Position numbers and translations under genes: made by a program. 64,000 nt of DNA from Prevotella sp. (GTDB lineage: Bacteria > Bacteroidota > Bacteroidia > Bacteroidales > Bacteroidaceae). Where the stretch lies: positions 124,001-188,000 of the forward strand of contig JAFYJN010000085.1 of assembly GCA_017538105.1 (NCBI GenBank), in the 5' to 3' direction. Shown one piece after another: positions 35,851 to 44,636 of the stretch; positions within the stretch are counted from its first letter, which is position 1; every line of letters begins with the position of its first letter. The notes under the pieces were generated by a model. That model was given only the letters and a program-made list of their open reading frames with translations, ran no database searches and was not told the origin of the DNA.

Positions 35851-38800
35851 ATGTCATCCATCAACACCAACGCAACAGTAACCCTCACTGTCAACGGCAA
35901 ACAGGCGCAGGAAATGCTCGACAACCTGAAACGCAAGTCCCAGGATCTCGAAAAGGCGATTGAGAATGCCGCCAAAGCCGGCAATAAGCAGAATCTGAAG
36001 AAACTCCAGAGGGAACTACGCCAGACCAACCGCCAGATAGAGCAGATTGAGTCGGCTACCGTCGGGGTGGAGAAGGTACTCCACAACCTCGACAAAGCCA
36101 CTCCGAAGGAACTCAACAAGACGCTGACCACGCTCAAAAAACAGCTGAACGGCATCGAACGCGGCACCACAGAGTGGAACCGGCAGTGCGAAGCCATCAA
36201 ACGTGTAAAACACGAACTGGAGCGCGTGAACGCCGACCTCCGCGAGGGCGAAGGACGGTGGCAGCGTTTTAATCGTATCGTCAATGACTGGCAGACGACC
36301 ATCATGGGTGCTGCTGCTGCCGTCACGGGGCTGGTCATGGCCGGACGCTCTGCCGTGAAAGCGTATGCGGACATGGACGCGGAAATGGCCAATGTCCGCA
36401 AATACACGGGCATGACCGCCGACCAAGTGGCCGACCTCAACGAGGAGTTCAAGAAGATGGACACCCGTACAAGCCGGGAGGACTTGAACAAACTCGCTGA
36501 GGAGGCAGGACGCCTCGGTAAGTCCTCAAAAGAGGACATCCTCGGCTTCGTCAAAGCGGCTGACCAGATCAACGTCGCTCTTGATGAACTGGGAGAGGGG
36601 GCGACGCTCACGCTCTCGAAACTGACAAGCATCTTCGGAGACGAGGAGCGGCTGGGTACGGAAAAGGCACTGCTCGCAGTGGGTTCCGTGATCAACGAGC
36701 TGTCACAGAACTGCACGGCTGGAGCTTCATACCTCGCCACCTTCGCAAAGCGGATGGCTGGTGTGGGAGCACAGGCGAAAATGACCATTCCGGAAATCAT
36801 GGGCTTCGCTGCCGTGCTGGACTCGCAGGGCCAGGCTGTGGAAATGTCGGCTACAGCCGTTTCCAAGCTCATCATGGATATGTTCAAGCAGCAGGACAAG
36901 GTCATCAAGGCGACGGGCATCAATGCGGAGAAATTCAAGGAGACGCTGAAGAGAAGCACGAACGAGGGTCTGATCATGCTGCTCGACAGGCTCCATGAAC
37001 TGGGTAACATCGACGTGCTCGCCCCGGTCTTCAAGGACATGGGCGAGAACGGGGCAAGGGCGGCACAGGTGATATCCGCGCTCGCCGGCAACCTCGACAT
37101 GCTCAAATGGGAGCAGGGCGAGGCGAGGAAGGCTTTCGAGGAAGCCACCTCGGTAGGAAAAGAATATGATGTGCAGAACAACACGGTACAGGCTGGACTC
37201 GACAAGGCTCGAAAGAGAGTGAAGGAACTGGCAGTGCAGCTCGGAGAGCAACTGATGCCGGTCATGAGACACATCATCAGCAGCACCACGCTCATCCTGA
37301 AACTGATGTCAACGGTCATCAATTTCTTCATCAAATACAAGGCTGAAATCATCAGCGTGACAGTGGTGATGAGCGCCTATGCAGTCGCGGTCAACCTCGC
37401 AGCCGTGAAGACAAAGCTGGCGGCAGCGGCGACGGCCATCTGGAACGCTGCCGTGAAGACGTTCAACGTCCTGCTGCCTATCGCCAAAGTGCTCATTCAC
37501 GGAATGAGTTATTACATCCAGAGATACATCCTCGACACGAACGGGGCGGCAAGGGCGCAGATGGCTTTTAACAAATCCCTCACGCAGCTGAAAGGAAACG
37601 CGCTCGCCATGAAAACCGCCTACGGTCTGCTGGCGGTGGCCATCGCCGCAGCGGTCGTCGCGCTTGTCCGTTGGATAAAGTCCCAACAGACGGAGGCGCA
37701 GGTGATGAGGAACATCAACAACATCAGGAAAGAAGCGGCGCAGAGAGCAGCTGAAGAGAAGGTGAAAATCGACGCGCTCGTGGCAGCGGCGCAGAATGAG
37801 AAACTGTCGCTGGAAGAGCGACAAAGAGCCATCGACAAGCTCAATAAAACCATCCCGAACTACAACGCCCAGCTGGACAAGACTTCTGGAAAGTACAGGG
37901 CAAACAAACAGGCTCTTGATGACTACATCGCATCCCTCGTCCGGATGTACGAGGTGATGGGTGCCAAGGAGAAACTGAAAGAGATAGGCTCCCAAAAGGT
38001 GGAACTGCAGATGCAGAGAGCGGAGTTGGAAGAGCAGCTGAAAGAAACGGCAGAGAGAAACGCGAAGAATGCCGCCCAGGCGTCGGCGCATCCGCAGACA
38101 TCCAGCGGAGCGATGGCGGCCGGCTCATACCACCAATCCATTCAGGGAGCAGGGGAGGTGCAAGCCATCCAAGGGAAACTTGGCAGTATTGACAACAAAA
38201 TGTCGGTACTCAACAAGACGGAGGAGCGCATCACGAAGCTATGGGGAGACGATATCCAAAAGAGCGAGGTCAGCGGTGAGAAAGAAAACCCCGAAGGGGA
38301 CACACCCGATGCCCCGACAGTGCCCGGTGCCGTAGGCACTGGCACTGACAAGAGCGGTCATGGCGGCCATGAGGACAAGCTCAAAGCCGAGAAAGAATGG
38401 AAGGAAAAGGAGGAAGCCCTCAACCGCATCGCATACGCCACGGGTGAGAAGAACTACGAGAACTACACCCGCAGGATGACGGAGATAGAGGAGGAATACC
38501 ACAAGAAAGTCCTCGAACGCACCGACCTGACGGAGCAGGAGCGGCTCAACGCCCAAGTGGGCTACTACGAGGCGCAGCGCAAGCAGCGCGAGGAAGAGCA
38601 GAAGCGCACGATAGAAGATGAGAATACCTTCTATAACGACTCGGTCGCCCAGCTGAAGCAGCGTTATATCGACGGGCAAATAGACAAGGAACTGTACGAT
38701 GAATCGTTACAGATCCTTGAACTGCAACATCTCAAACGCATGACAGCCCTCACACAGGAGGGCACCAAGGAGCGGGCGCAAGCGGAAAAGGCATATCAGG

Positions 38801-40011
38801 ACCGGCTCATCGCAGACCAGGAGAAGCGGCAGAAAGAGAAGGAAGCAAAAGAGAAGGAGCACCAGCAGCGGCTCGCCGACCTGAAGAAGGACTACTTCGG
38901 TGACAACCGCCAAGAGCGGATGTCGAAGTACATGACCGACCTCGAAGGACTCAAAGAGCTGTATGACATAGAAATCAAAGCAGCTGGCGACAATGCCCGG
39001 GAGAAACTGCGCATCGAGGAAGCCTTCCAAAAGGCGAAACGTGCGCTGCGCAAGAAATACGGCATCGACGAACTCGATGACAATAAGAACTTCCTCGAGG
39101 AGTGGACGGAGGACATGCAGGAGTGGCTGCAGTCCGACATGGGCAAGGCCGTGACCGGTGCCCTCGATGTCCTCTCGTCAGGGATGAGCGCCATCTTCCA
39201 GCAACTCACTTCGCTCGTGCAGTCGGAAACAGAGATACAGACCGCAGCCATCGAGAAGCGATACCAGACGGAAATCTCCAACGCAGAGGGCAACAACTAC
39301 ATCGTCAAGAAACTGGAGAAGCAGAAGGAGAAGGATATCGCCAAGACCAAGAGCGAGGCGAACAAAAAAATGTTCGCCATGCAGGTCATTCAGGCGGTGG
39401 CGCAGACGGCAACGGCAGCCCTCAATGCCTATAGCAGTGCGGCAGCGGTGCCGTTGGTCGGATATATCCTGGCACCCATCGCGGCAGCGTCAGCCATCGC
39501 AGCCGGTATGCTGCAGGTAGCTGCCATCAAGAAGCAGCAACAGGCATCAGAGGCGCAAGGATATGCCGAAGGTGGTTTCACGCCGGAAGGCAAGAAAGAC
39601 GAGGTGGCCGGAGTGGTACACAAAGGGGAATGGGTGGCGTCGCAGAAGCTCCTGCAATCGCCCGTAGCCCGTCCCATGATTGAAGCGCTCGACTATGCGC
39701 AGCGAACCAACACTATAGGATCTCTGCGCAGTGAAGATGTGTCGCGCTCCATCATGCCACAGCTTTCGCAACCCCAAGTCATCTATGTTACCCCCTCTAC
39801 GGGAGGGGGACAGGGGGAGGCTCAAACTGAGATTGCTGCCACCCAATCCCTCATGCGTGAATACGCCTCTGTCATCAAGCAACTCAAAGAGCGGCTTGAT
39901 GAGCCATTCGTTACCGTCAACACTGTGGCCGGAGACACGGGTATCAAACAGGCGCAAGATGAATATGACAAGCTGATGAGAAACAAGACACCCAAGAGTA
40001 GAAGAAAATGA
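35851..40011 (+). CDS. Phage tail tape measure protein
   Basis: 1386 aa, the largest gene. The first ~130 residues are coiled coil (LDNLKRKSQDLEKAIENAAK, TLTTLKKQLNGIERGTTEW). The TIGR01760-type core is at ~165-420 (YADMDAEMANVRKYTGMTAD, LNKLAEEAGRLGKSSKEDIL, AKMTIPEIMGFAAVLDSQGQ, LAPVFKDMGENGARAAQVIS). Hydrophobic segments follow at ~490-610 (SVTVVMSAYAVAVNLAAV, LLAVAIAAAVVALVRWI), then long charged coils and an Ala-rich hydrophobic end. It sets tail length and is injected with DNA. Near residue 1310 the repeat palindrome encodes TPSTGGGQGE. Indicates a non-contractile or contractile long tail. Confidence 0.92.
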   Translation: MSSINTNATVTLTVNGKQAQEMLDNLKRKSQDLEKAIENAAKAGNKQNLKKLQRELRQTNRQIEQIESATVGVEKVLHNLDKATPKELNKTLTTLKKQLNGIERGTTEWNRQCEAIKRVKHELERVNADLREGEGRWQRFNRIVNDWQTTIMGAAAAVTGLVMAGRSAVKAYADMDAEMANVRKYTGMTADQVADLNEEFKKMDTRTSREDLNKLAEEAGRLGKSSKEDILGFVKAADQINVALDELGEGATLTLSKLTSIFGDEERLGTEKALLAVGSVINELSQNCTAGASYLATFAKRMAGVGAQAKMTIPEIMGFAAVLDSQGQAVEMSATAVSKLIMDMFKQQDKVIKATGINAEKFKETLKRSTNEGLIMLLDRLHELGNIDVLAPVFKDMGENGARAAQVISALAGNLDMLKWEQGEARKAFEEATSVGKEYDVQNNTVQAGLDKARKRVKELAVQLGEQLMPVMRHIISSTTLILKLMSTVINFFIKYKAEIISVTVVMSAYAVAVNLAAVKTKLAAAATAIWNAAVKTFNVLLPIAKVLIHGMSYYIQRYILDTNGAARAQMAFNKSLTQLKGNALAMKTAYGLLAVAIAAAVVALVRWIKSQQTEAQVMRNINNIRKEAAQRAAEEKVKIDALVAAAQNEKLSLEERQRAIDKLNKTIPNYNAQLDKTSGKYRANKQALDDYIASLVRMYEVMGAKEKLKEIGSQKVELQMQRAELEEQLKETAERNAKNAAQASAHPQTSSGAMAAGSYHQSIQGAGEVQAIQGKLGSIDNKMSVLNKTEERITKLWGDDIQKSEVSGEKENPEGDTPDAPTVPGAVGTGTDKSGHGGHEDKLKAEKEWKEKEEALNRIAYATGEKNYENYTRRMTEIEEEYHKKVLERTDLTEQERLNAQVGYYEAQRKQREEEQKRTIEDENTFYNDSVAQLKQRYIDGQIDKELYDESLQILELQHLKRMTALTQEGTKERAQAEKAYQDRLIADQEKRQKEKEAKEKEHQQRLADLKKDYFGDNRQERMSKYMTDLEGLKELYDIEIKAAGDNAREKLRIEEAFQKAKRALRKKYGIDELDDNKNFLEEWTEDMQEWLQSDMGKAVTGALDVLSSGMSAIFQQLTSLVQSETEIQTAAIEKRYQTEISNAEGNNYIVKKLEKQKEKDIAKTKSEANKKMFAMQVIQAVAQTATAALNAYSSAAAVPLVGYILAPIAAASAIAAGMLQVAAIKKQQQASEAQGYAEGGFTPEGKKDEVAGVVHKGEWVASQKLLQSPVARPMIEALDYAQRTNTIGSLRSEDVSRSIMPQLSQPQVIYVTPSTGGGQGEAQTEIAATQSLMREYASVIKQLKERLDEPFVTVNTVAGDTGIKQAQDEYDKLMRNKTPKSRRK

Positions 40012-40062
40012 TTTGTTTAAGAATCTTTAACAAATGGGGGGGGTAAATGTGAAATATTGTGT

Positions 40063-40071
40063 TAACTTTGC
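40063..40071 (+). promoter_or_regulatory. -7 box of the 40116 cargo genes
   Basis: TAACTTTGC, 44 nt before ATG 40116. A run of eight G lies about 25 nt upstream and no phage-type block is present. Confidence 0.5.
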
Positions 40072-40115
40072 ATTCGTGATTTTAATATAATGTTTAACTT
40101 TAAATTTGTTATTTT

Positions 40116-40484
40116 ATGCAATTAAGTGGTCTAGAACTTGCAGCAATATTGAAAGCTGGAAATGCTATGGTTAATGCAGACGGAAAAACGACAAAAGAGG
40201 AACTAGCAGTTCTCTTTCATGAGTTAGAAAACTTTAATGTTCCTGCTGAACAGATTCCTGGTCTCCTTGTGATTGCCGACCAAATGGAGGTTCCAACGAT
40301 GTTCAAAACGCTTTCTGATCTTGATGTAAAAGAAAAGAAGTATGTTTGTGGTTACCTTGCAGCAATTATGGCATCTGATGGAATTGACGATAGTGAGGTT
40401 AAACTTTGGAAACTCATATGCACTCTTGCCAAATTCCCCAAAATGGTTGTTGGTGAGGCACTTGAATTCTGGGGAGCCCATTGA
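40116..40484 (+). CDS. TerB-like small protein (prophage cargo)
   Basis: 122 aa, all-helical. LAAILKAGNAMVNADGKTTK, EELAVLFHELENF, then YLAAIMASDGIDDSEVKLWK fits the duplicated acidic-helix pattern (A-x-aDG..t..E) of the TerB/TerB-like superfamily, linked to membrane stress and phage inhibition. It is AT-rich compared with the tape-measure gene and has its own -7 box. The next gene starts 2 nt after its stop. A superinfection-exclusion role is possible; the fold assignment is from pattern only. Confidence 0.5.
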   Translation: MQLSGLELAAILKAGNAMVNADGKTTKEELAVLFHELENFNVPAEQIPGLLVIADQMEVPTMFKTLSDLDVKEKKYVCGYLAAIMASDGIDDSEVKLWKLICTLAKFPKMVVGEALEFWGAH

Positions 40485-40486
40485 TT

Positions 40487-40933
40487 ATGGCATTTCTTCA
40501 AGATCTTATTTCAGGTAGCAACTATCCTGCAGATGGATGCTATGAATTCGAATCTTCCGACCACATCAGATACCAAAACGGAGTGGATGTTTCCGGGCAC
40601 AACTACAATTGTCATCGTACTATTAAGATAGAAAAGAATATCTCAGGTGATAAAGGATATACAGTTACAATCTTAAACAATGATGGTATACATCCCATGT
40701 GGGGAAACAATGTTCAGATGTCCGCAAAACCAATGGAAGTTATTTCGAAATCTTCTTCCCGAGTAGTTCTTCGAGGTTATGGATATGACCAAATGGCTCT
40801 TTTGATGGGAGTACCTAGTTCTGATGCTTCATTTGCGTGTTATGGCCTTACTATCAACATCTGTAATGGCTCTATTGATAACTGTGTTTTACACATGCAT
40901 GACAGAGGCGTTGATTTAGCGTATTTCAAATAA
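40487..40933 (+). CDS. Unknown partner of the TerB-like gene
   Basis: 148 aa from ATG 40487 (the longer frame starts at TTG 40481). ADGCYEFESSDHIRYQNGVD, then RTIKIEKNISGDKGYTVTIL and LRGYGYDQMALLMGVPSSDA. It is a beta-rich soluble domain with many Cys/His, no signal peptide and no family known to me. It follows the TerB-like gene by 2 nt, so the two are one transcription unit inserted between the tape-measure and distal-tail genes. Confidence 0.6.
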   Translation: MAFLQDLISGSNYPADGCYEFESSDHIRYQNGVDVSGHNYNCHRTIKIEKNISGDKGYTVTILNNDGIHPMWGNNVQMSAKPMEVISKSSSRVVLRGYGYDQMALLMGVPSSDASFACYGLTINICNGSIDNCVLHMHDRGVDLAYFK

Positions 40934-40943
40934 AGTTCAGAAA

Positions 40944-40981
40944 TCGTCTTTTACAGTATAAAGGGGCTGGTTTACCTTTGC
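40944..40981 (+). promoter_or_regulatory. Prophage-type promoter 4 (degenerate)
   Basis: TCGTCTTTTACAG (40944-40956), 16 nt, TACCTTTGC (40973-40981), 46 nt before the distal tail gene. The core GTCTTTT and the spacing match the other copies. Confidence 0.7.
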
Positions 40982-41027
40982 GGTATTCCAGTCGCTTTTT
41001 TGTAAAAAATACATTCTAAGATGAACT

Positions 41028-42971
41028 ATGGAAATACAAATCAATGGCCAGTCGGCATACCTCAAAGAGAACACTTCCTTTGACTATATCTCTGAAAACC
41101 GCCTTTTCACGGGTTCGGACAGCTATACACTGACCATCACCTTTCCGCTGAAGGACTGTCCGCAGAACATCGCCATCTTCGGACACCTCCACCGGCAGGA
41201 CGTGGAAAAGGCCAGGATCGTCTTTGACTGCGACATCCGCGACCGCAACTTCATCAAGTCGGGCACCATCACCGTCACGGAGATTTCGGAAGTCGAGGTC
41301 AAGACGCAGTTCCTCGAAGGAAGGAGTGAACAGAACTTCAACACTTCCTTCGATGATATCTATCTCAATGAATTATCATTGGGATATCCCTCAACCCTCA
41401 ACCCTCAAGCCCTCAACCCTCAACAGGCATGGCTCCCGTACCCCCAGAGGAATACGGTGGCGCTGCCGTGGGTGAACAACACATCGGGGAACATACAGAA
41501 TGAGGTGTTCTGCGACCAGCAGAACAACGGGGTATACACATGGAGCCATAATGACAGGGAACTGACCTTCCAGCCCTATCTCCTGCATCTCCTAGAACTG
41601 ATATGCGAAGCCGTCGGCTACACCGGCGACTTCACGGAGATAGAGCAGACGGATTACAAGTTCCTGCTCGTTTGCAACACGCTCCCTTATACATGGGGCG
41701 TTCGCAACTTTGCCATCGCTCTCCCTCATTGGTCGTTGACGGAGTTCTTCGAGCAGATGGAGAACTTACTTTTCGGGGAATTCACCATCGACCACAAAGC
41801 AAAGCGCATCTCTTTCGCTTTCTCCACCAGGCTCATTCAGGCAACCGCTCCCGTCAAGATTGACAACGTGCTGAATGAATATACAGCAGAGGTGTCGAAG
41901 GACGATGCTTGCGAGTATGTCGGTGTGAAGAACTTAGCCTATGCTGACAATGACAACCGCTTCTGGGCATACCGCTCCTGTGACTGGTACATTCGCGAAC
42001 ACAAGAATGAAGCGGTGGTCTATGACACGCTCGTTCAACTCCTCGTAGCCGCTTATGCCTTCAAAGAGAGCGGCTATGAATCGTGGACTACACCGACAGG
42101 AGGCACAAGAGAGGTTTACACACGCGGCTATCCGGCTGGCTCAAACGGGCATAAGCTGTTTTATGCGGCAGACGTGGACACGTACTTCATCATGTTCTGC
42201 TACAAATCGGAGTTAATAAAGACAACCAACGTAGGCGGGCAGGAACATAAATGGTACAAGTACTACAACCGTCTGGAGCCGATAGCGCAGTTCGGGAAAC
42301 GTCTGGTCGATGCAGATGCCGAGGACATGGAGATAAGAATCGTGCCGGCATGGATAGATGACACGGACGATGAGCATGGCCCGTGCATCTTCCTCGAATG
42401 CGGCGAGATGGGAAGTGCCGTGTCATGGACGGACGATGACGACGGACAGGGAAACTCCAGCGGCAACTATTCGGGAAGCGGCGGCATGGCTTTTGGTGGA
42501 GCAAGGACGGGGAGAAGTAACAACTACAACACGGTGGACTATGACAGCGGTGAACTGGCGCAAAGCAAGGCAGGGCTGGCAATAGAAAGAGGGGAGCAGG
42601 AAAAGTCGGAGGACTATTTTGACTGCCTGTATGTGGCGTTTTGGGATGGGAATATCCTCATTCCTGGGCTGCAACCATGCCCCGTCATTGACTCGGTGAT
42701 GACGGACAATGACTTCAATGCCATCCACGCCCCGTCGTTCTCGTTGCGCCTGGATCGTGCGAACCAAACGATAGACAGGGGCATGTTGCTCCATATTGAC
42801 GGGAAGAAGAAATACAACTTCTCCTTCCTCGCTGATGACATTCCCGACGTGAGAGCCGTCTTCCACATCAAGGGTGGAAGATACCTCTGCGAGAAAATCA
42901 CCGCCACATTCACGGAAGAGGGCAGGAGCAAGAAACTAAAAGGGGTGTTCTACCGCATCCAAGACGAATAG
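41028..42971 (+). CDS. Phage distal tail/baseplate-like protein
   Basis: 647 aa. It opens with MEIQINGQSAYLKENTSFDY, then TGSDSYTLTITFPLKDCPQN. The central part (LHLLELICEAVGYTGDFTEI, WSLTEFFEQMENLLFGEFTI, DHKAKRISFAF) resembles tail-tip proteins of the gp27/Tal type in Bacteroidetes prophages, and the gene follows the tape measure as expected. A Gly/Ser-rich low-complexity part lies at ~470-500 (GNSSGNYSGSGGMAFGG). Residues near 125 (TLNPQALNPQQA) are encoded by tcaaccctcaaccctcaa repeat units. The C-terminus ends in an oligonucleotide-binding-like strand set. Confidence 0.65.
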   Translation: MEIQINGQSAYLKENTSFDYISENRLFTGSDSYTLTITFPLKDCPQNIAIFGHLHRQDVEKARIVFDCDIRDRNFIKSGTITVTEISEVEVKTQFLEGRSEQNFNTSFDDIYLNELSLGYPSTLNPQALNPQQAWLPYPQRNTVALPWVNNTSGNIQNEVFCDQQNNGVYTWSHNDRELTFQPYLLHLLELICEAVGYTGDFTEIEQTDYKFLLVCNTLPYTWGVRNFAIALPHWSLTEFFEQMENLLFGEFTIDHKAKRISFAFSTRLIQATAPVKIDNVLNEYTAEVSKDDACEYVGVKNLAYADNDNRFWAYRSCDWYIREHKNEAVVYDTLVQLLVAAYAFKESGYESWTTPTGGTREVYTRGYPAGSNGHKLFYAADVDTYFIMFCYKSELIKTTNVGGQEHKWYKYYNRLEPIAQFGKRLVDADAEDMEIRIVPAWIDDTDDEHGPCIFLECGEMGSAVSWTDDDDGQGNSSGNYSGSGGMAFGGARTGRSNNYNTVDYDSGELAQSKAGLAIERGEQEKSEDYFDCLYVAFWDGNILIPGLQPCPVIDSVMTDNDFNAIHAPSFSLRLDRANQTIDRGMLLHIDGKKKYNFSFLADDIPDVRAVFHIKGGRYLCEKITATFTEEGRSKKLKGVFYRIQDE

Positions 42972-43015
42972 AACACCCGTTATTTCTCACCTCTCACTTC
43001 TTACCTCTCACCTCT

Positions 43016-44176
43016 TCATACAATGGCAGCGGCAAGGCTTTCAGACTGTGATTTGAGGGTGGAGCGCAGCACCTTCGCGTAGATTTGAGTGGTTTCAATC
43101 TTTGTGTGGCCGAGCATCTTTGCCACAGTCTCAATGGGTGTGCCATGAGCCAGACAAAGAGTGGCGAAGGAATGACGGGCTACATGACAGGTCAAAGGCT
43201 TCGTCAGTTCCATGCGCTCCTCAATCACATGGAGATAGTCGTTCATCTTCTGATTGGTGATGACCGGCAGCTTGAAGTTGTATTTCTTCAGCACATCCAT
43301 CGCAGGTTGAAGGATGGGAGTGAAGAACTCGGTGTGAGTCTTCAGACGACGGCCATCAATGTAGTAGAGATTGCCCACCTTTTCCGTCATGGGCTTGAAC
43401 TTGAAAAGGCAAAGGTCGCAATGGGAAAGGCCAGTGTAAGCCATGAAGATGAACAGGTCGCGCACCCGGTCAAGTTTTTCCTGGTCCAACGTGAAGTCAC
43501 GGAGTTCTTTCAGTTCAGCCTCCGTGAGTGGTTTGCGCTCCTTATAGCAACCACGTTTGAACTTTACCTGCTCGTAAGGATTGCTCGGGATGCGTTCCTC
43601 AACTTTCGCCTGATGGATGTAGAACTTCAAACGTTTGTGATAGGAGAATACGGTGGCATCGGTGCGGTTCCCCTTGTGCAGGAACTTGTCATAAGCGATG
43701 ATGTTCGCTGCCGTGATGTCAGCGAAGGTGTTCATCAATCCGAATGCTTCGACAGTATCGACCATATAGAGTTTACGAATGCGGGTGTTCTCTTCGATAT
43801 GCTCCTCCTCAATGTTCTCACGCATATAGTCGATGAAACTCTCCGTGAGGTCAAAGCCGTTATAGAACATACCTTTGGCTTCTTTCTGCTGTTCGACCAC
43901 CTCATTCAATACAAGATGACTTTCGAAATTCTCGATAGTCATTTCCTCGCCAAGAGTCTCCATCGCATTGATCAGTTTCTCATACTTCTCTACCTGCAAT
44001 CTCAACTCTTTGCTCTTTTGTACCTTCTGCCATTCAAGCAGGGTAGCTTTACCGAATGACAGGTACTTTCTCTGACCTGGACCGAGATAAATAGCTATCT
44101 CTACATACCCATGTCCCCTTTTGGCAGCGAGACCTCTTCTGTCCCATACTACCTTTACAGCACTTTTCTTTGCCAT
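43016..44176 (-). CDS. Tyrosine recombinase / prophage integrase
   Basis: 386 aa from ATG 44174-44176 (MAKKSAVKVVWDRRG); the 42 upstream codons cover repeat DNA and are excluded. It has an arm-binding N-terminus (GYVEIAIYLGPGQRKYLSFG), a SAM-like core-binding domain (~95-200) and a catalytic domain. HVARHSFATLCLAHG (His, Arg, His) and the Tyr in TTQIYAKV are present. The first catalytic Arg (TGLRxxE/DL) is replaced by Ser in MAYTGLSHCDL, as known for IntDOT-type Bacteroidetes integrases. It lies 300 nt from the tRNA-His 3' end, with four short direct repeats between. Confidence 0.92.
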   Translation of the reverse strand: MAKKSAVKVVWDRRGLAAKRGHGYVEIAIYLGPGQRKYLSFGKATLLEWQKVQKSKELRLQVEKYEKLINAMETLGEEMTIENFESHLVLNEVVEQQKEAKGMFYNGFDLTESFIDYMRENIEEEHIEENTRIRKLYMVDTVEAFGLMNTFADITAANIIAYDKFLHKGNRTDATVFSYHKRLKFYIHQAKVEERIPSNPYEQVKFKRGCYKERKPLTEAELKELRDFTLDQEKLDRVRDLFIFMAYTGLSHCDLCLFKFKPMTEKVGNLYYIDGRRLKTHTEFFTPILQPAMDVLKKYNFKLPVITNQKMNDYLHVIEERMELTKPLTCHVARHSFATLCLAHGTPIETVAKMLGHTKIETTQIYAKVLRSTLKSQSESLAAAIV

Positions 44177-44248
44177 AACCTTAAATTGTTTAAGTGTGGC
44201 GAAAGCGATTTCGATTATACTGCACATCAGATGGCAACACATGAAAGT

Positions 44249-44304
44249 GTGTAGCAAAAATGTGTAGCAAAACTCGAAGTGTGTAGCAAAAATGTGTAGC
44301 AAAA
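44249..44304. repeat. Four GTGTAGCAAAA repeats: candidate integrase arm sites
   Basis: GTGTAGCAAAA occurs at 44249, 44262, 44281 and 44294: two pairs with a 13-nt period, the pairs 32 nt apart. Placed between the integrase start and tRNA-His, they fit arm-type binding sites of the integrase at attP. The regular helical spacing suggests side-by-side binding. Confidence 0.7.
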
Positions 44305-44425
44305 AATGTCATTTAAGGTCACTTTCTGTCCTATTTTTGTCACATTCGTCACGTTTTTACACTATTATTTCCTTGTCGTAACGAATCAAAATAGAGACCT
44401 TAATTGACTGATTTTCAGTTAAATA

Positions 44426-44469
44426 GAAAAATCTTCGTGTCAGATTTTCATCATCAACGAAGATTTTTC
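44426..44469 (-). terminator. Terminator of tRNA-His
   Basis: GAAAAATCTTCGT (44426-44438) pairs with ACGAAGATTTTTC (44457-44469), 13 bp with A/T-rich outer ends that give a T-run on both strands. It starts 3 nt after the tRNA. Confidence 0.85.
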
Positions 44470-44472
44470 GAG

Positions 44473-44547
44473 GGTGCCCGGTGGGACTCGAACCCACGAC
44501 ATTCAGAACCACAATCTGACGCTCTAACCAACTGAACTACGGGCACC
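44473..44547 (-). tRNA. tRNA-His (GTG)
   Basis: Full cloverleaf on the minus strand. The acceptor GTGCCCG pairs with CGGGCAC, with the extra 5' G (G-1) opposite C73 that marks tRNA-His. The D-arm is GTTCAGTTGGTTAGAGC, the anticodon stem CAGAT/TTCTG-like around TTGTGGT (anticodon GTG), and the T-arm GTGGGTTCGAGTCCCAC. CCA is not encoded. Its 3' end faces the prophage, so it is the likely integration site. Confidence 0.97.
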
Positions 44548-44636
44548 GTGTAGACCTTTCCATCGGAAAAGCGGATGCAAAGGTAAACATTAAATTTGAA
44601 TACTCCAAATTTTTATTGCACTTTTAGCAAAATATC

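Larger units (their letters stand above)
23306..44470. mobile_element. Prophage, left end missing
   Basis: A run of phage genes on the plus strand (portal-like, neck, tail fibre/esterase, holin, amidase, spanin-like, tape measure, distal tail) ends with a minus-strand tyrosine recombinase next to tRNA-His. On the left it is cut: the first recognisable piece is a 5'-truncated frame directly against the IS target duplication. I find no terminase, major capsid protein, repressor or replication gene, and no copy of the tRNA-His 3' end on the left. It is therefore probably cryptic or dependent on a helper. Right boundary is placed at the tRNA 3' end by inference. Confidence 0.8.

Noticed and set aside
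35763-37352. 529-codon open frame on the minus strand
   Set aside because: It lies antisense to the tape-measure gene. Its Ser/Cys/Leu-rich translation has no motif, and the plus strand has a clear family match.
44249-44304. Possible short CRISPR-like array
   Set aside because: The 11-nt units are too short and too close, with no cas genes; integrase arm sites explain them better.
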